NCBI GenBank assembly: GCA_021776805.1
Contig: JAJFFD010000112.1
Coordinates: 1 to 56,191, forward strand
Length of the DNA: 56,191 nt
Direction: 5' to 3'
From: Planctomycetota bacterium
Lineage (GTDB): Bacteria; Planctomycetota; UBA1135; UBA2386
Under the pieces are notes generated by a model. It was not told where the DNA came from. It saw nothing but the letters and a program-made list of their open reading frames with translations, and made no database searches. Shown piece after piece: positions 49,011 through 55,474 of the stretch (position 1 is the stretch's first letter; the number at the start of each line of letters is the position of its first letter). Position numbers and translations under genes: made by a program.

Positions 49011-49265
49011 TCAATCTTCCACCTTCAGTGGGATCGCCTCCTCAGCGAGGAGGACGGGGATGCCATCCTGGACAGGGTAGAGGATGTTTTCGCTCTCGGG
49101 AATCAGGCCTTCTTGAACCGGGTCTTCGATCACCTTGCCAGCGGCATTTTTCAGCCCCCCCGCCTGGATAGACTGGTTCAAAGTCGACAGTTCCGCCGCA
49201 TCCGCCAGTCGCAGCGGCTTGCGGGTGCTAGGACAAACAAGCTTCTCGAGAAACTCCGCATCCAT
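49011..49265 (-). CDS. Trm112 family protein
   Basis: An 84-residue protein starting at the ATG at 49265 (the longer frame overlaps the tRNA gene). It resembles UPF0434/Trm112: MDAEFLEKLVCPSTRKPLRL at the start and YPVQDGIPVLLAEEAIPL at the end. Only one Cys remains of the usual CPxC pair, since the motif reads CPST. It lies between the tRNA-Lys and the PpiD-like gene, whose start it overlaps. In bacteria the role is poorly defined; archaeal/eukaryal Trm112 activates methyltransferases. Confidence 0.85.
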   Translation of the reverse strand: MDAEFLEKLVCPSTRKPLRLADAAELSTLNQSIQAGGLKNAAGKVIEDPVQEGLIPESENILYPVQDGIPVLLAEEAIPLKVED

Positions 49266-49270
49266 GGGAT

Positions 49271-49345
49271 TGGTGAGGGCGGGAGGGATCGAACCTCCGA
49301 CCATCGGATTAAAAATCCGGTGCTCTACCCCTGAGCTACGCCCCC
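49271..49345 (-). tRNA. tRNA-Lys (UUU) with encoded CCA
   Basis: The full cloverleaf is present: acceptor GGGGGCG/CGCCCTC (one G-T), D-stem GCTC/GAGC, anticodon loop TTTTTAA with anticodon TTT, T-stem GGAGG/CCTCC with TTCGATC loop, discriminator A and genomic CCA. Length is 75. The 27:43 pair of the anticodon stem (C and A) is mismatched; otherwise all stems pair. Confidence 0.95.
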
Positions 49346-49424
49346 AGGGGGGCAGCAGTCAACAGCTTTGCCCGGGGCCAGGCAAGCAATACTAGAGCCT
49401 AGAAGCCAAGGACTTCGGGAACGA

Positions 49425-49991
49425 TCAGTCCTCCATGATCTCCTTGGTCTTCTTCGCGAGGATCGCATCGATCCTGGTCTCCGCTGCCTTCAGATCGTCC
49501 TGGATCTGATCATGTAGATCATGATTTTGGTCTTCCGTAAGCTCTGAGTCCTTCTTGGCCTGATCAGCGTGCTTGTTAGCGTCGCGGCGCGCATTGCGCA
49601 GGGCCACCCGGGAGGACTCGGCGATCTCCTTGACCTTCGCCGCCAATTTGCCGCGCTGCTCCTCGGAGAGCGGGGGCAGGCTCAGGCGGAGGACCTTCCC
49701 GTCAGAGTTGGGCATGAGTCCCAGGTCGGAAGTGAGGAGGGCCTTCTCCACATCCTTGATGATGCTCGGATCGAAGGGCTTGACCATGAGCTGGCGAGGC
49801 TCAGGCACCGAGATGTTGGCCAGCTGGTTCAGTGGCGAGAGGGTGCCGTAGGCCTCCACCTTGATCGAGTCCACCAGGGCAGGGGAAGCATGCCCGGTAC
49901 GGATCCCCTTGAGATGGTCTACGAGATGGTGGACCGCCTTCTCCAACTTGTCTTTGAAGTCAGTCAGGATCAATTCAGCTTGTTCTTCCAT
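49425..49991 (-). CDS. frr: Ribosome recycling factor
   Basis: A 188-residue RRF, standard length (about 185). Domain I helices include LEKAVHHLVDHLKGIRTGHA and EQRGKLAAKVKEIAESSRV. Domain II holds VEAYGTLSPLNQLANISVPE and LMVKPFDPSIIKDVEKAL. The RRF end (DAILAKKTKEIMED) is typical. GCGGAG precedes the ATG. GCTAGCAT at 50018-50025 (minus) is a possible -10 in the gap to pyrH. It disassembles the post-termination ribosome with EF-G. Confidence 0.96.
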   Translation of the reverse strand: MEEQAELILTDFKDKLEKAVHHLVDHLKGIRTGHASPALVDSIKVEAYGTLSPLNQLANISVPEPRQLMVKPFDPSIIKDVEKALLTSDLGLMPNSDGKVLRLSLPPLSEEQRGKLAAKVKEIAESSRVALRNARRDANKHADQAKKDSELTEDQNHDLHDQIQDDLKAAETRIDAILAKKTKEIMED

Positions 49992-50042
49992 CGAAGTCTC
50001 CGCGTCAGGGGCTGACCATGCTAGCGCGGAGCCGCTCGTGGA

Positions 50043-50771
50043 TCAGCTGCCAGATGTCACCCAGGTGCCGATGGGCTCGCCGGTCACCGCCTTGACCATG
50101 TTTCCGGGGGCATACATGTCAAAAACCATGATCGGCATGTCGTTTTCCATGCAGAGGGTGAAGGCCGTGCGGTCCATGACGCGCAGGTCCCTCTGCAGGG
50201 CTTCCTTGAAGGTGATCGCCGTGAGGCGCTCCGCCCCAGGATCGGTCTTGGGGTCGCTGGTATAGACCCCATCGACCTTGGTGGCCTTCAAAATGGCGTC
50301 TACACCGAGTTCGGTGGCGCGCAGGGCCGAGGCAGTGTCGGTGGTAAAGTACGGATTTCCGGTGCCGCCGGCCAGGATGACCACCCGCCCCTTCTCCAGA
50401 TGGCGAATGGCACGCCTACGGATGTAGGGCTCCATGAGCGACTCCATCTCGAAGGCAGACATGGCGCGGGTCTCGATACCACAGCGCTCGAGGGCATCCT
50501 GCAGAGCCAGGCTGTTGATGGAGGTGGCGAGCATCCCCATCTGATCCGCCGTGGCCCGGTTGGTACCCATCTTGGCAAAGCTGGCCCCACGGATCAGGTT
50601 GCCGCCACCGACCACGATGGCGGTCTCGATTCCCAGTCGAGCGACCGCAGCCACCTCGCCAGCGATCTCGGCAGCGACCTCCGGGTTGATCCCGGTCTCA
50701 CCGCTTCGGGCTAGACTCTCCCCACTGAGCTTGAGCAAGACGCGCTTGATCGACCCGGGAGATGGAGCCAA
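50043..50771 (-). CDS. pyrH: Uridylate (UMP) kinase
   Basis: A 242-residue hexameric UMP kinase, typical size. Motifs: VLLKLSGESLARSG, VVGGGNLIRGASFA, MLATSINSLALQDALE and ILKATKVDGVYTSDP. The start is a TTG at 50771 after the tsf stop (50776), with GGGGG 8 nt upstream and AAGGG adjacent. It phosphorylates UMP to UDP and lies in the conserved rpsB-tsf-pyrH-frr order, all minus strand. Confidence 0.95.
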   Translation of the reverse strand: MAPSPGSIKRVLLKLSGESLARSGETGINPEVAAEIAGEVAAVARLGIETAIVVGGGNLIRGASFAKMGTNRATADQMGMLATSINSLALQDALERCGIETRAMSAFEMESLMEPYIRRRAIRHLEKGRVVILAGGTGNPYFTTDTASALRATELGVDAILKATKVDGVYTSDPKTDPGAERLTAITFKEALQRDLRVMDRTAFTLCMENDMPIMVFDMYAPGNMVKAVTGEPIGTWVTSGS

Positions 50772-50775
50772 GCCC

Positions 50776-51378
50776 TTAGCCCCCTAGCTCCATACGGATG
50801 AAGCGGCGAATCTGGATGTTCTCGCCGATCTTGGCAACCATGGACTGGCGCATCTGCTCGACAGTCTGGCTGTCGTCCTTGACCCAGAGCTGATTCATGA
50901 GGCAGCGCTCCTTGAGGAAGCTGTTCATGCGTCCTTCGACCGCCTTGTCGACGATCTCATCGGGCTTGCCCTGCATGGTCTCGCGGGCGCGCGCCAACTG
51001 AATGCCACGCTCCTCCTCGAGGACTGCGGGGTCGATGTCCTCCGCAGACAGGCAGATTGGATTCATCGCCGCGATGTGCAAGCAGAGGTCAGCACCGAAT
51101 TGGGTGAAGTCCTCATTGCGGGCGACGAAGTCAGTCTCGCAGGCAACGGCAGCGAGGACAGCGAGTTTGCCGTCATGGTGCACGTAGCTGAAAATCTTGC
51201 CTTCGGTGGCCTCGCGGCCTGCCTTGGCGTCGGCACTCTGCAGACCTTGCTTGCGCAGGAGGTCGAAGGCCTTGTCCATGTCGCCGTCACTCTCGGAGAG
51301 CGCAGCCTTGCATGCCATCATCGGTGCACCGCTCTTCTTGCGCAGTGCCATTACATCTTTTGCGTCAACGTCAGCCAT
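50776..51378 (-). CDS. tsf: Translation elongation factor Ts (short form)
   Basis: A 200-residue EF-Ts, the short form found in Thermus and others, versus about 280 in E. coli. The UBA-like N-domain has VMALRKKSGAPMMACKAALS, the core has AVLAAVACETDFVARNEDF, and the end is VKDDSQTVEQMRQSMVAKI. It catalyses GDP/GTP exchange on EF-Tu. No strong Shine-Dalgarno is seen at the ATG at 51378. A 189-nt gap separates it from rpsB upstream, containing a hairpin at 51530-51551. Confidence 0.96.
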   Translation of the reverse strand: MADVDAKDVMALRKKSGAPMMACKAALSESDGDMDKAFDLLRKQGLQSADAKAGREATEGKIFSYVHHDGKLAVLAAVACETDFVARNEDFTQFGADLCLHIAAMNPICLSAEDIDPAVLEEERGIQLARARETMQGKPDEIVDKAVEGRMNSFLKERCLMNQLWVKDDSQTVEQMRQSMVAKIGENIQIRRFIRMELGG

Positions 51379-51529
51379 GATCAGTTTTCAGTATCTCTGA
51401 CATGGCGGGCAGGAAGGGCATGATCCCGTCCCTTGTTCTCGCTCGCGCCAGCCAGACCCATTGGGCTCGTTACAGATTGAGAAGGCTCTCGCTCTTGTTG
51501 CTGTACCAGATGCCATCCTCCCAACTACT

Positions 51530-51551
51530 GAACGAAGCAGGATGTTCGTTC
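51530..51551 (-). other. Hairpin between rpsB and tsf
   Basis: GAACGAA (51530-51536) and TTCGTTC (51545-51551) form a perfect 7-bp stem with an 8-nt loop, 16 nt after the rpsB stop. No T-run follows in the minus direction, so an attenuator or processing hairpin is more likely than a full terminator. Confidence 0.4.
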
Positions 51552-51567
51552 AAGCCGGAGGGATTGC

Positions 51568-52701
51568 TCAGGAATCGCTTTCGGGAGTCTTCTCGGGACT
51601 AGATTCGGGAGCAGCAGGTGTCTCTGCCGCTGGGGGTGCTGCGGGCGTGGCCGCAGCCTTCTCTTCGCTGGCTGCCGCGGGAGGAGCAGCCTTCTCTTCG
51701 GTGGCTGGCGCGGGAGGCGCAGCCTGTTGTTCCTTGGCCTTGGCTGCCTCAGCGACCTCGGCTTCACCGCCGATGTTGACTGCGTCAGCGTGACCGGCAG
51801 CGCGCTCTGCGAAGCGGCCAGTTGCCTGGCGCGGAGCCTGACCGCCACCGCCACCTTGACGACCACCGCCACCTTGACGACCACCGCCGCCCTGGCGGCC
51901 ACCGCCACCCTGACGACCGGGGCCACCGCCGCGTGGTGTCTGGACTCGGCCAACTACCTCGCGCGCCCGGGGATCTTCGGCTGCCATGCGCTGCGCTTCG
52001 AGGATGCTGCGCTCATCGAGCTGGGAGCGCCCTTCGATCACTGCGTCCGCGAGTCGGCTGAGCAAGAGCTGCACCGAACTCATGGCATCATCGTTGGCCG
52101 GGATGGTGATGTCGGCCAGATCTGGATCACAGTCCGTGTCCAGAATGGCCACCACCGGCACATTCATGCGCTGCGCTTCGCGCATGGTGATCTCTTCGCG
52201 CCGTGGATCGACCACGACGATTGCACCGGGCAGACCATGCAGATCGCGAACGCCTTCCAGGTTGCGCTGAATCTTGCGCATCTCGCGGCGAAGCATGGCC
52301 TGAGCCTTCTTCTTGTGCCGCTCCATGCTGCCGTCCGCTTCCATGCCTTCGAGCTCTTCGAGTCGCTTGAGCTGTTCGCGAACTGTATTGAAGTTCGTCA
52401 GGGTGCCACCGATCCAACGCTCGGTGATCGCCGGCATGCCACAGCGGGCTGCCTCCGATTGCACCACTGCGCGAATCTGTCGTTTCGTCCCCAGGAACAC
52501 CACTTGCGCTCCAGTGGAGGCGAGGTGCCGCATGAAGTGACAAGCCTGCAGCAGACCGCGCACGGTCTCCTGAAGATTGATCACATGGGTCTTATGCTTC
52601 TTCCCATAGATGAATGGCTTCATCTTCGGGTTCCAGCGAGAAGACTGGTGGCCGAAATGGACACCGGCTTCGATGAGTTCCTGAACCGTGACTAGGGGCA
52701 C
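51568..52701 (-). CDS. rpsB: Ribosomal protein S2 with long repetitive C-terminal extension
   Basis: A 377-residue S2, against about 240 usual. Residues 1-235 are canonical: LIEAGVHFGHQSSRWNPKMK, VVFLGTKRQIRAVVQSEAA, MPAITERWIGGTLTNFNTV, and DTDCDPDLADITIPANDDA. The extra ~130 residues start with GGGPGRQGGGG, contain four RQGGGG units, then QAPRQATGRFAERAAGHADA and an Ala/Pro/Glu-rich end. The GTG start at 52701 has AAGGA at good spacing. A promoter at 52753-52780 lies upstream. The tail is likely unstructured; RGG-like features could bind RNA. Confidence 0.95.
   Translation of the reverse strand: MPLVTVQELIEAGVHFGHQSSRWNPKMKPFIYGKKHKTHVINLQETVRGLLQACHFMRHLASTGAQVVFLGTKRQIRAVVQSEAARCGMPAITERWIGGTLTNFNTVREQLKRLEELEGMEADGSMERHKKKAQAMLRREMRKIQRNLEGVRDLHGLPGAIVVVDPRREEITMREAQRMNVPVVAILDTDCDPDLADITIPANDDAMSSVQLLLSRLADAVIEGRSQLDERSILEAQRMAAEDPRAREVVGRVQTPRGGGPGRQGGGGRQGGGGRQGGGGRQGGGGGQAPRQATGRFAERAAGHADAVNIGGEAEVAEAAKAKEQQAAPPAPATEEKAAPPAAASEEKAAATPAAPPAAETPAAPESSPEKTPESDS
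51844..51915 (-). repeat. Four 18-nt units encoding RQGGGG in rpsB
   Basis: Four tandem units of CGY CAR GGY GGC GGT GGY type encode RQGGGG in the S2 tail. Identity at the DNA level is partial, indicating some age or selection on the protein. Confidence 0.85.
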
Positions 52702-52752
52702 TGAATTCCTTTTGGCCTTGGCTGCACCAATGGGGCAAAACGCGGGGCCGGG

Positions 52753-52780
52753 ATTCTAGGGTGGACCTATGGGGGATCAA
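52753..52780 (-). promoter_or_regulatory. Sigma-70-like promoter for rpsB
   Basis: On the minus strand TTGATC (52775-52780) and TAGAAT (52753-52758) are spaced by 16 nt. The start would be near 52746, giving a ~45-nt leader before the GTG of rpsB. The match is good by eye. Confidence 0.55.
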
Positions 52781-52788
52781 GGCCGGAC

Positions 52789-52817
52789 TTCCCACATACC
52801 CTTGTGAGAGCTAGAAT
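52789..52817 (+). promoter_or_regulatory. Sigma-70-like promoter for the GGDEF gene
   Basis: TTCCCA (52789-52794) and TAGAAT (52812-52817) are separated by 17 nt. The predicted transcript has a ~75-nt leader with two hairpins before the GTG at 52899. It lies back-to-back with the rpsB promoter. Confidence 0.45.
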
Positions 52818-52845
52818 TCCCTGCTCGGAGCCTCCAAGGAGGCCT

Positions 52846-52866
52846 GGCTCGGCTCTCCCACGAGCC
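52846..52866 (+). other. Hairpin in leader of GGDEF gene
   Basis: GGCTCG (52846-52851) pairs with CGAGCC (52861-52866) around a 9-nt loop. A smaller GCCTC/GAGGC hairpin at 52830-52843 precedes it. No known riboswitch fold is recognised. Confidence 0.35.
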
Positions 52867-52898
52867 CTGCGCAGAGCCGGGCTTGACTGGACACCCCC

Positions 52899-53867
52899 GT
52901 GGATCGCTCTAAGAACATACCGAAGAAGGGTTTAAATCACATCCTTGTGATGAACCACCGGCGTGACCCGATGGCGGAGCTCATGGAGCTGCTCCGGCGG
53001 AGTGGCTTTCAGGTCGAGGAGTCGACGAGCATCCCCCAGAGCCAATCTCTGCTCGACAGAGGGGAAGGGGAGCTGGTTCTCCTCAATCCCCTGGTTTGCA
53101 AGGCCGGTGGGCTGGAGTTCGAGATCCTGGAGAAGGCCCAGGAAGACGGCAATCTGCCGGTCATCCTCCTCGTCGAGGACCTGCTCAGCCTCGAGCAGGC
53201 GCGCCTTCTGCAGCTGCCCTTCCGCGACTTCATCCTCAAGCCCTATGGCCGGGAAGAGTGCCTGCATCGCATCGAGCTCATGGCCAGCCGCCTCGAGAGT
53301 CATCGCAGCCTGGAGCAGCGGACCGGCGAGCTCGAGGGACAGATCACCACCGACTTCAAGACCGATCTGCTCAGCGAGCGCTACTTCAAGGATCTGCTGG
53401 CGGTGGAGTTCAAACGTGCCCAACGCCACCAAACCCCCCTCTCCCTGGTGCTCATCGATGTCGACAACTTCAAGGGCGTCAACGACAGCACCGAGTATGC
53501 CTTCGGAGACCAGGTCCTCAAAGCGGTGGCTGAGGCCCTCAAGCAGAACATCCGCGAAACCGACTTCGCCGCGCGCTTCGGTGGCGACGAGTTCGTTCTC
53601 CTGCTCCCCCACACATCGCCGGCAGAGGCGGTCTTGACCGCGGTCCGGATCCGCAAGAAAGTTTCTTCCGCAACAGTGGAAAGCGGCGAGTACTCCACCA
53701 AAGTGACCATATCGATGGGCATCGACACTTATGATGGCCGCGTCGAGTCCAGCCCCGATGAGCTACGAAGGCGAGCCAACAAAGCCCTGCAGGAAGCCAA
53801 ACACCGTGGCAAGAACCAAGTCTGGCTGTATAGCGGCGACGGGCCGGAAGCCGCGGCCGGCAGCTGA
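52899..53867 (+). CDS. Diguanylate cyclase with degenerate receiver domain
   Basis: A 322-residue protein. The N-terminal ~125 residues look like a receiver domain (HILVMNHRRDPMAELMELL, ending FILKPYG with the conserved Lys), but the usual phospho-acceptor Asp is Asn63 (LVLLNPLVCKAGG). The GGDEF domain follows a short linker: DVDNFKGVNDSTEYAFGDQV, the intact GGDEF at 228-232 and an inhibitory-site RETD five residues before it. The GTG start lacks a Shine-Dalgarno; two hairpins occur in the leader. It should make c-di-GMP, but activation by phosphorylation looks impaired. It diverges from rpsB. Confidence 0.88.
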   Translation: MDRSKNIPKKGLNHILVMNHRRDPMAELMELLRRSGFQVEESTSIPQSQSLLDRGEGELVLLNPLVCKAGGLEFEILEKAQEDGNLPVILLVEDLLSLEQARLLQLPFRDFILKPYGREECLHRIELMASRLESHRSLEQRTGELEGQITTDFKTDLLSERYFKDLLAVEFKRAQRHQTPLSLVLIDVDNFKGVNDSTEYAFGDQVLKAVAEALKQNIRETDFAARFGGDEFVLLLPHTSPAEAVLTAVRIRKKVSSATVESGEYSTKVTISMGIDTYDGRVESSPDELRRRANKALQEAKHRGKNQVWLYSGDGPEAAAGS

Positions 53868-53922
53868 AGGGCAGCTAACGCCGCTAGGGCGCACCGGCTT
53901 CGCCAGCCTCCTCCTGGCCGTC

Positions 53923-55338
53923 ATGCAGCTCGGCCTCCCGGCTCAGGACTCCAAGACTCCCGAGGACTTCCGCGAAGTCGCCAGCTTCATCGCCTCGGCG
54001 GTGAGCACGGGCCGCGCGCCCTCGGTCGCCGTCGCTGCCATTCGTGATGGCCAGCTCGTTTGGAGCCAGGGCTTCGGGACCATCGATCTGGCGAAGGGGA
54101 GCCCTGCGGGGCCCGACAGCCTCTATCTCCTCGCCTCGGTCTCGAAGCCCCTGACCGCCACCGGCCTCATGCTCCTGGTCGACAAGGGTGAGCTAGACCT
54201 GGACCAGCCGGCGAACAGCTATCTCCCCAAGGCCAAGATCCGTGCCTATCGCGGCTCAGAGGATGAAGTCAGCCTGCGTCGGCTTGCCAACCACAGCTCC
54301 GGTCTGCCGGTGCATTGGAACTTCTTCTATGCCCCGGGACGCGCCCCGAGTCGCGAGCTGAGCATCGAACGCTACGCCTTCGCCCACTACCCACCGGGGA
54401 GCGGCCTGGAGTACTGCAACCTGGCCTTCGGCATCATCGACTACATCGTCGAAGTACGCTCCGGGATGCCATGGCGAAAGTTCATGGAGGAGCAGGTCTA
54501 TGCCGCCCTCGGCATGAGCTCCACCTCGGATCGCATTCTCCCCGGCCTCGAGGCCCGAGCAAGCAAGCAGTACCTGCGCGATGCCGGCGGACGCTTTCGC
54601 CTCGTTCCCCCCTATGGCTTCGACCATGACGGGGCTTCAGCCATCTGGAGCTCGGCTACGGATCTGAGCCGCTTCCTGCAGTTCTTTCTGCTGCCGGCGG
54701 AGGCGGAGGAAAACCGCTTGCTCAGCGAACCCGCCCGCCTCGAGATGCTCGATGCCAAGACTCCTGGCAACCCCTATGGGGTGGCATGGAACCGTCGTCC
54801 CTTCCAAGGTCACCAGGCCTTCAGCCACACCGGCAGCATGCCGGGAGTGGCTACGCAGGTGATCGGTTTTCCCGCGGCCCGCGCCGGCATCGTCGTGCTC
54901 GTCAACGCCAGCGCCAATGGTTTGCGTAACGAGATAAGCAACCGCATGGTGCGGGCACTGCTGCCGCCCACGGAGGATGCGGCGGAAGCTCCTGCGGAGC
55001 TCGCGAAGGAGCCCCCCATCGCAGGTCACTGGCAGGGCAAGCTGGCCCACTTTGCCGGTGACATCACCGTCGATCTCGAGATCGAAGGCCAGCAGGCGCG
55101 GGCACGCATAGGCGAGTCCCGCCGCAGCTTTTCGCGCCTACGCCAGACCGGGAACAAACTCACTCTTGCCGGCGGTGGTCGCATCCGCATTCCTGGCCAG
55201 GACGAATACCAAGGCCCCAGCGACCTGGAGTTACGGCTCAGGCTGGAGGCGGATGGCGGTCTGAGTGGAATTCTGGTCTTGACCGCCGAGGGCTACTATT
55301 GCCTCAGCCACTGGATCGAACTGAAACCTGCGAAATGA
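53923..55338 (+). CDS. Exported serine hydrolase, beta-lactamase class C family (start uncertain)
   Basis: A serine hydrolase of the class C beta-lactamase/esterase type. SxxK is LASVSKPLTA, YxN is EYCNLAFG, and HTG occurs in AFSHTGSMPG. The C-terminal ~110 residues form an extra beta domain. The hydrophobic signal region (residues TGFASLLLAV before MQLGLPAQ) lies upstream of the only nearby ATG (53923), so the true start is probably a non-ATG codon upstream, e.g. a CTG at 53914 or one near 53880. I list the ATG at 53923 as the minimal start. It follows the GGDEF gene by 55 nt. The substrate is unknown. Confidence 0.8.
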   Translation: MQLGLPAQDSKTPEDFREVASFIASAVSTGRAPSVAVAAIRDGQLVWSQGFGTIDLAKGSPAGPDSLYLLASVSKPLTATGLMLLVDKGELDLDQPANSYLPKAKIRAYRGSEDEVSLRRLANHSSGLPVHWNFFYAPGRAPSRELSIERYAFAHYPPGSGLEYCNLAFGIIDYIVEVRSGMPWRKFMEEQVYAALGMSSTSDRILPGLEARASKQYLRDAGGRFRLVPPYGFDHDGASAIWSSATDLSRFLQFFLLPAEAEENRLLSEPARLEMLDAKTPGNPYGVAWNRRPFQGHQAFSHTGSMPGVATQVIGFPAARAGIVVLVNASANGLRNEISNRMVRALLPPTEDAAEAPAELAKEPPIAGHWQGKLAHFAGDITVDLEIEGQQARARIGESRRSFSRLRQTGNKLTLAGGGRIRIPGQDEYQGPSDLELRLRLEADGGLSGILVLTAEGYYCLSHWIELKPAK

Positions 55339-55411
55339 TCCCTCCTATGGGGCGTTGCTCAGACCGCGAGTGAGAGCCCCGCAGCCTGGGCCCCGGCCTT
55401 GCGCCAGGGGG

Positions 55412-55417
55412 TATACT
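55412..55417 (+). promoter_or_regulatory. TATACT -10-like box before halogenase-like gene
   Basis: TATACT (55412-55417) is a good -10 match; the -35 region is GC-rich and unclear. It would give a ~50-nt leader before the ATG at 55475. Weak evidence. Confidence 0.3.
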
Positions 55418-55474
55418 CACCGTGCTCCTCTCCAACTCTCAATATCGGTCAGTCCCACCAACTGACAAGCCTGC

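Noticed and set aside
51844-51915. Tandem repeats considered as CRISPR-like
   Set aside because: They are in-frame coding units (RQGGGG) without spacers.
51727-52695. 322-codon open frame antisense to rpsB
   Set aside because: It is the complement of S2 and its Gly-rich repeats; no independent support.
52820-52898. c-di-GMP riboswitch before the GGDEF gene
   Set aside because: Two hairpins are present, but the conserved GEMM core is not recognisable.
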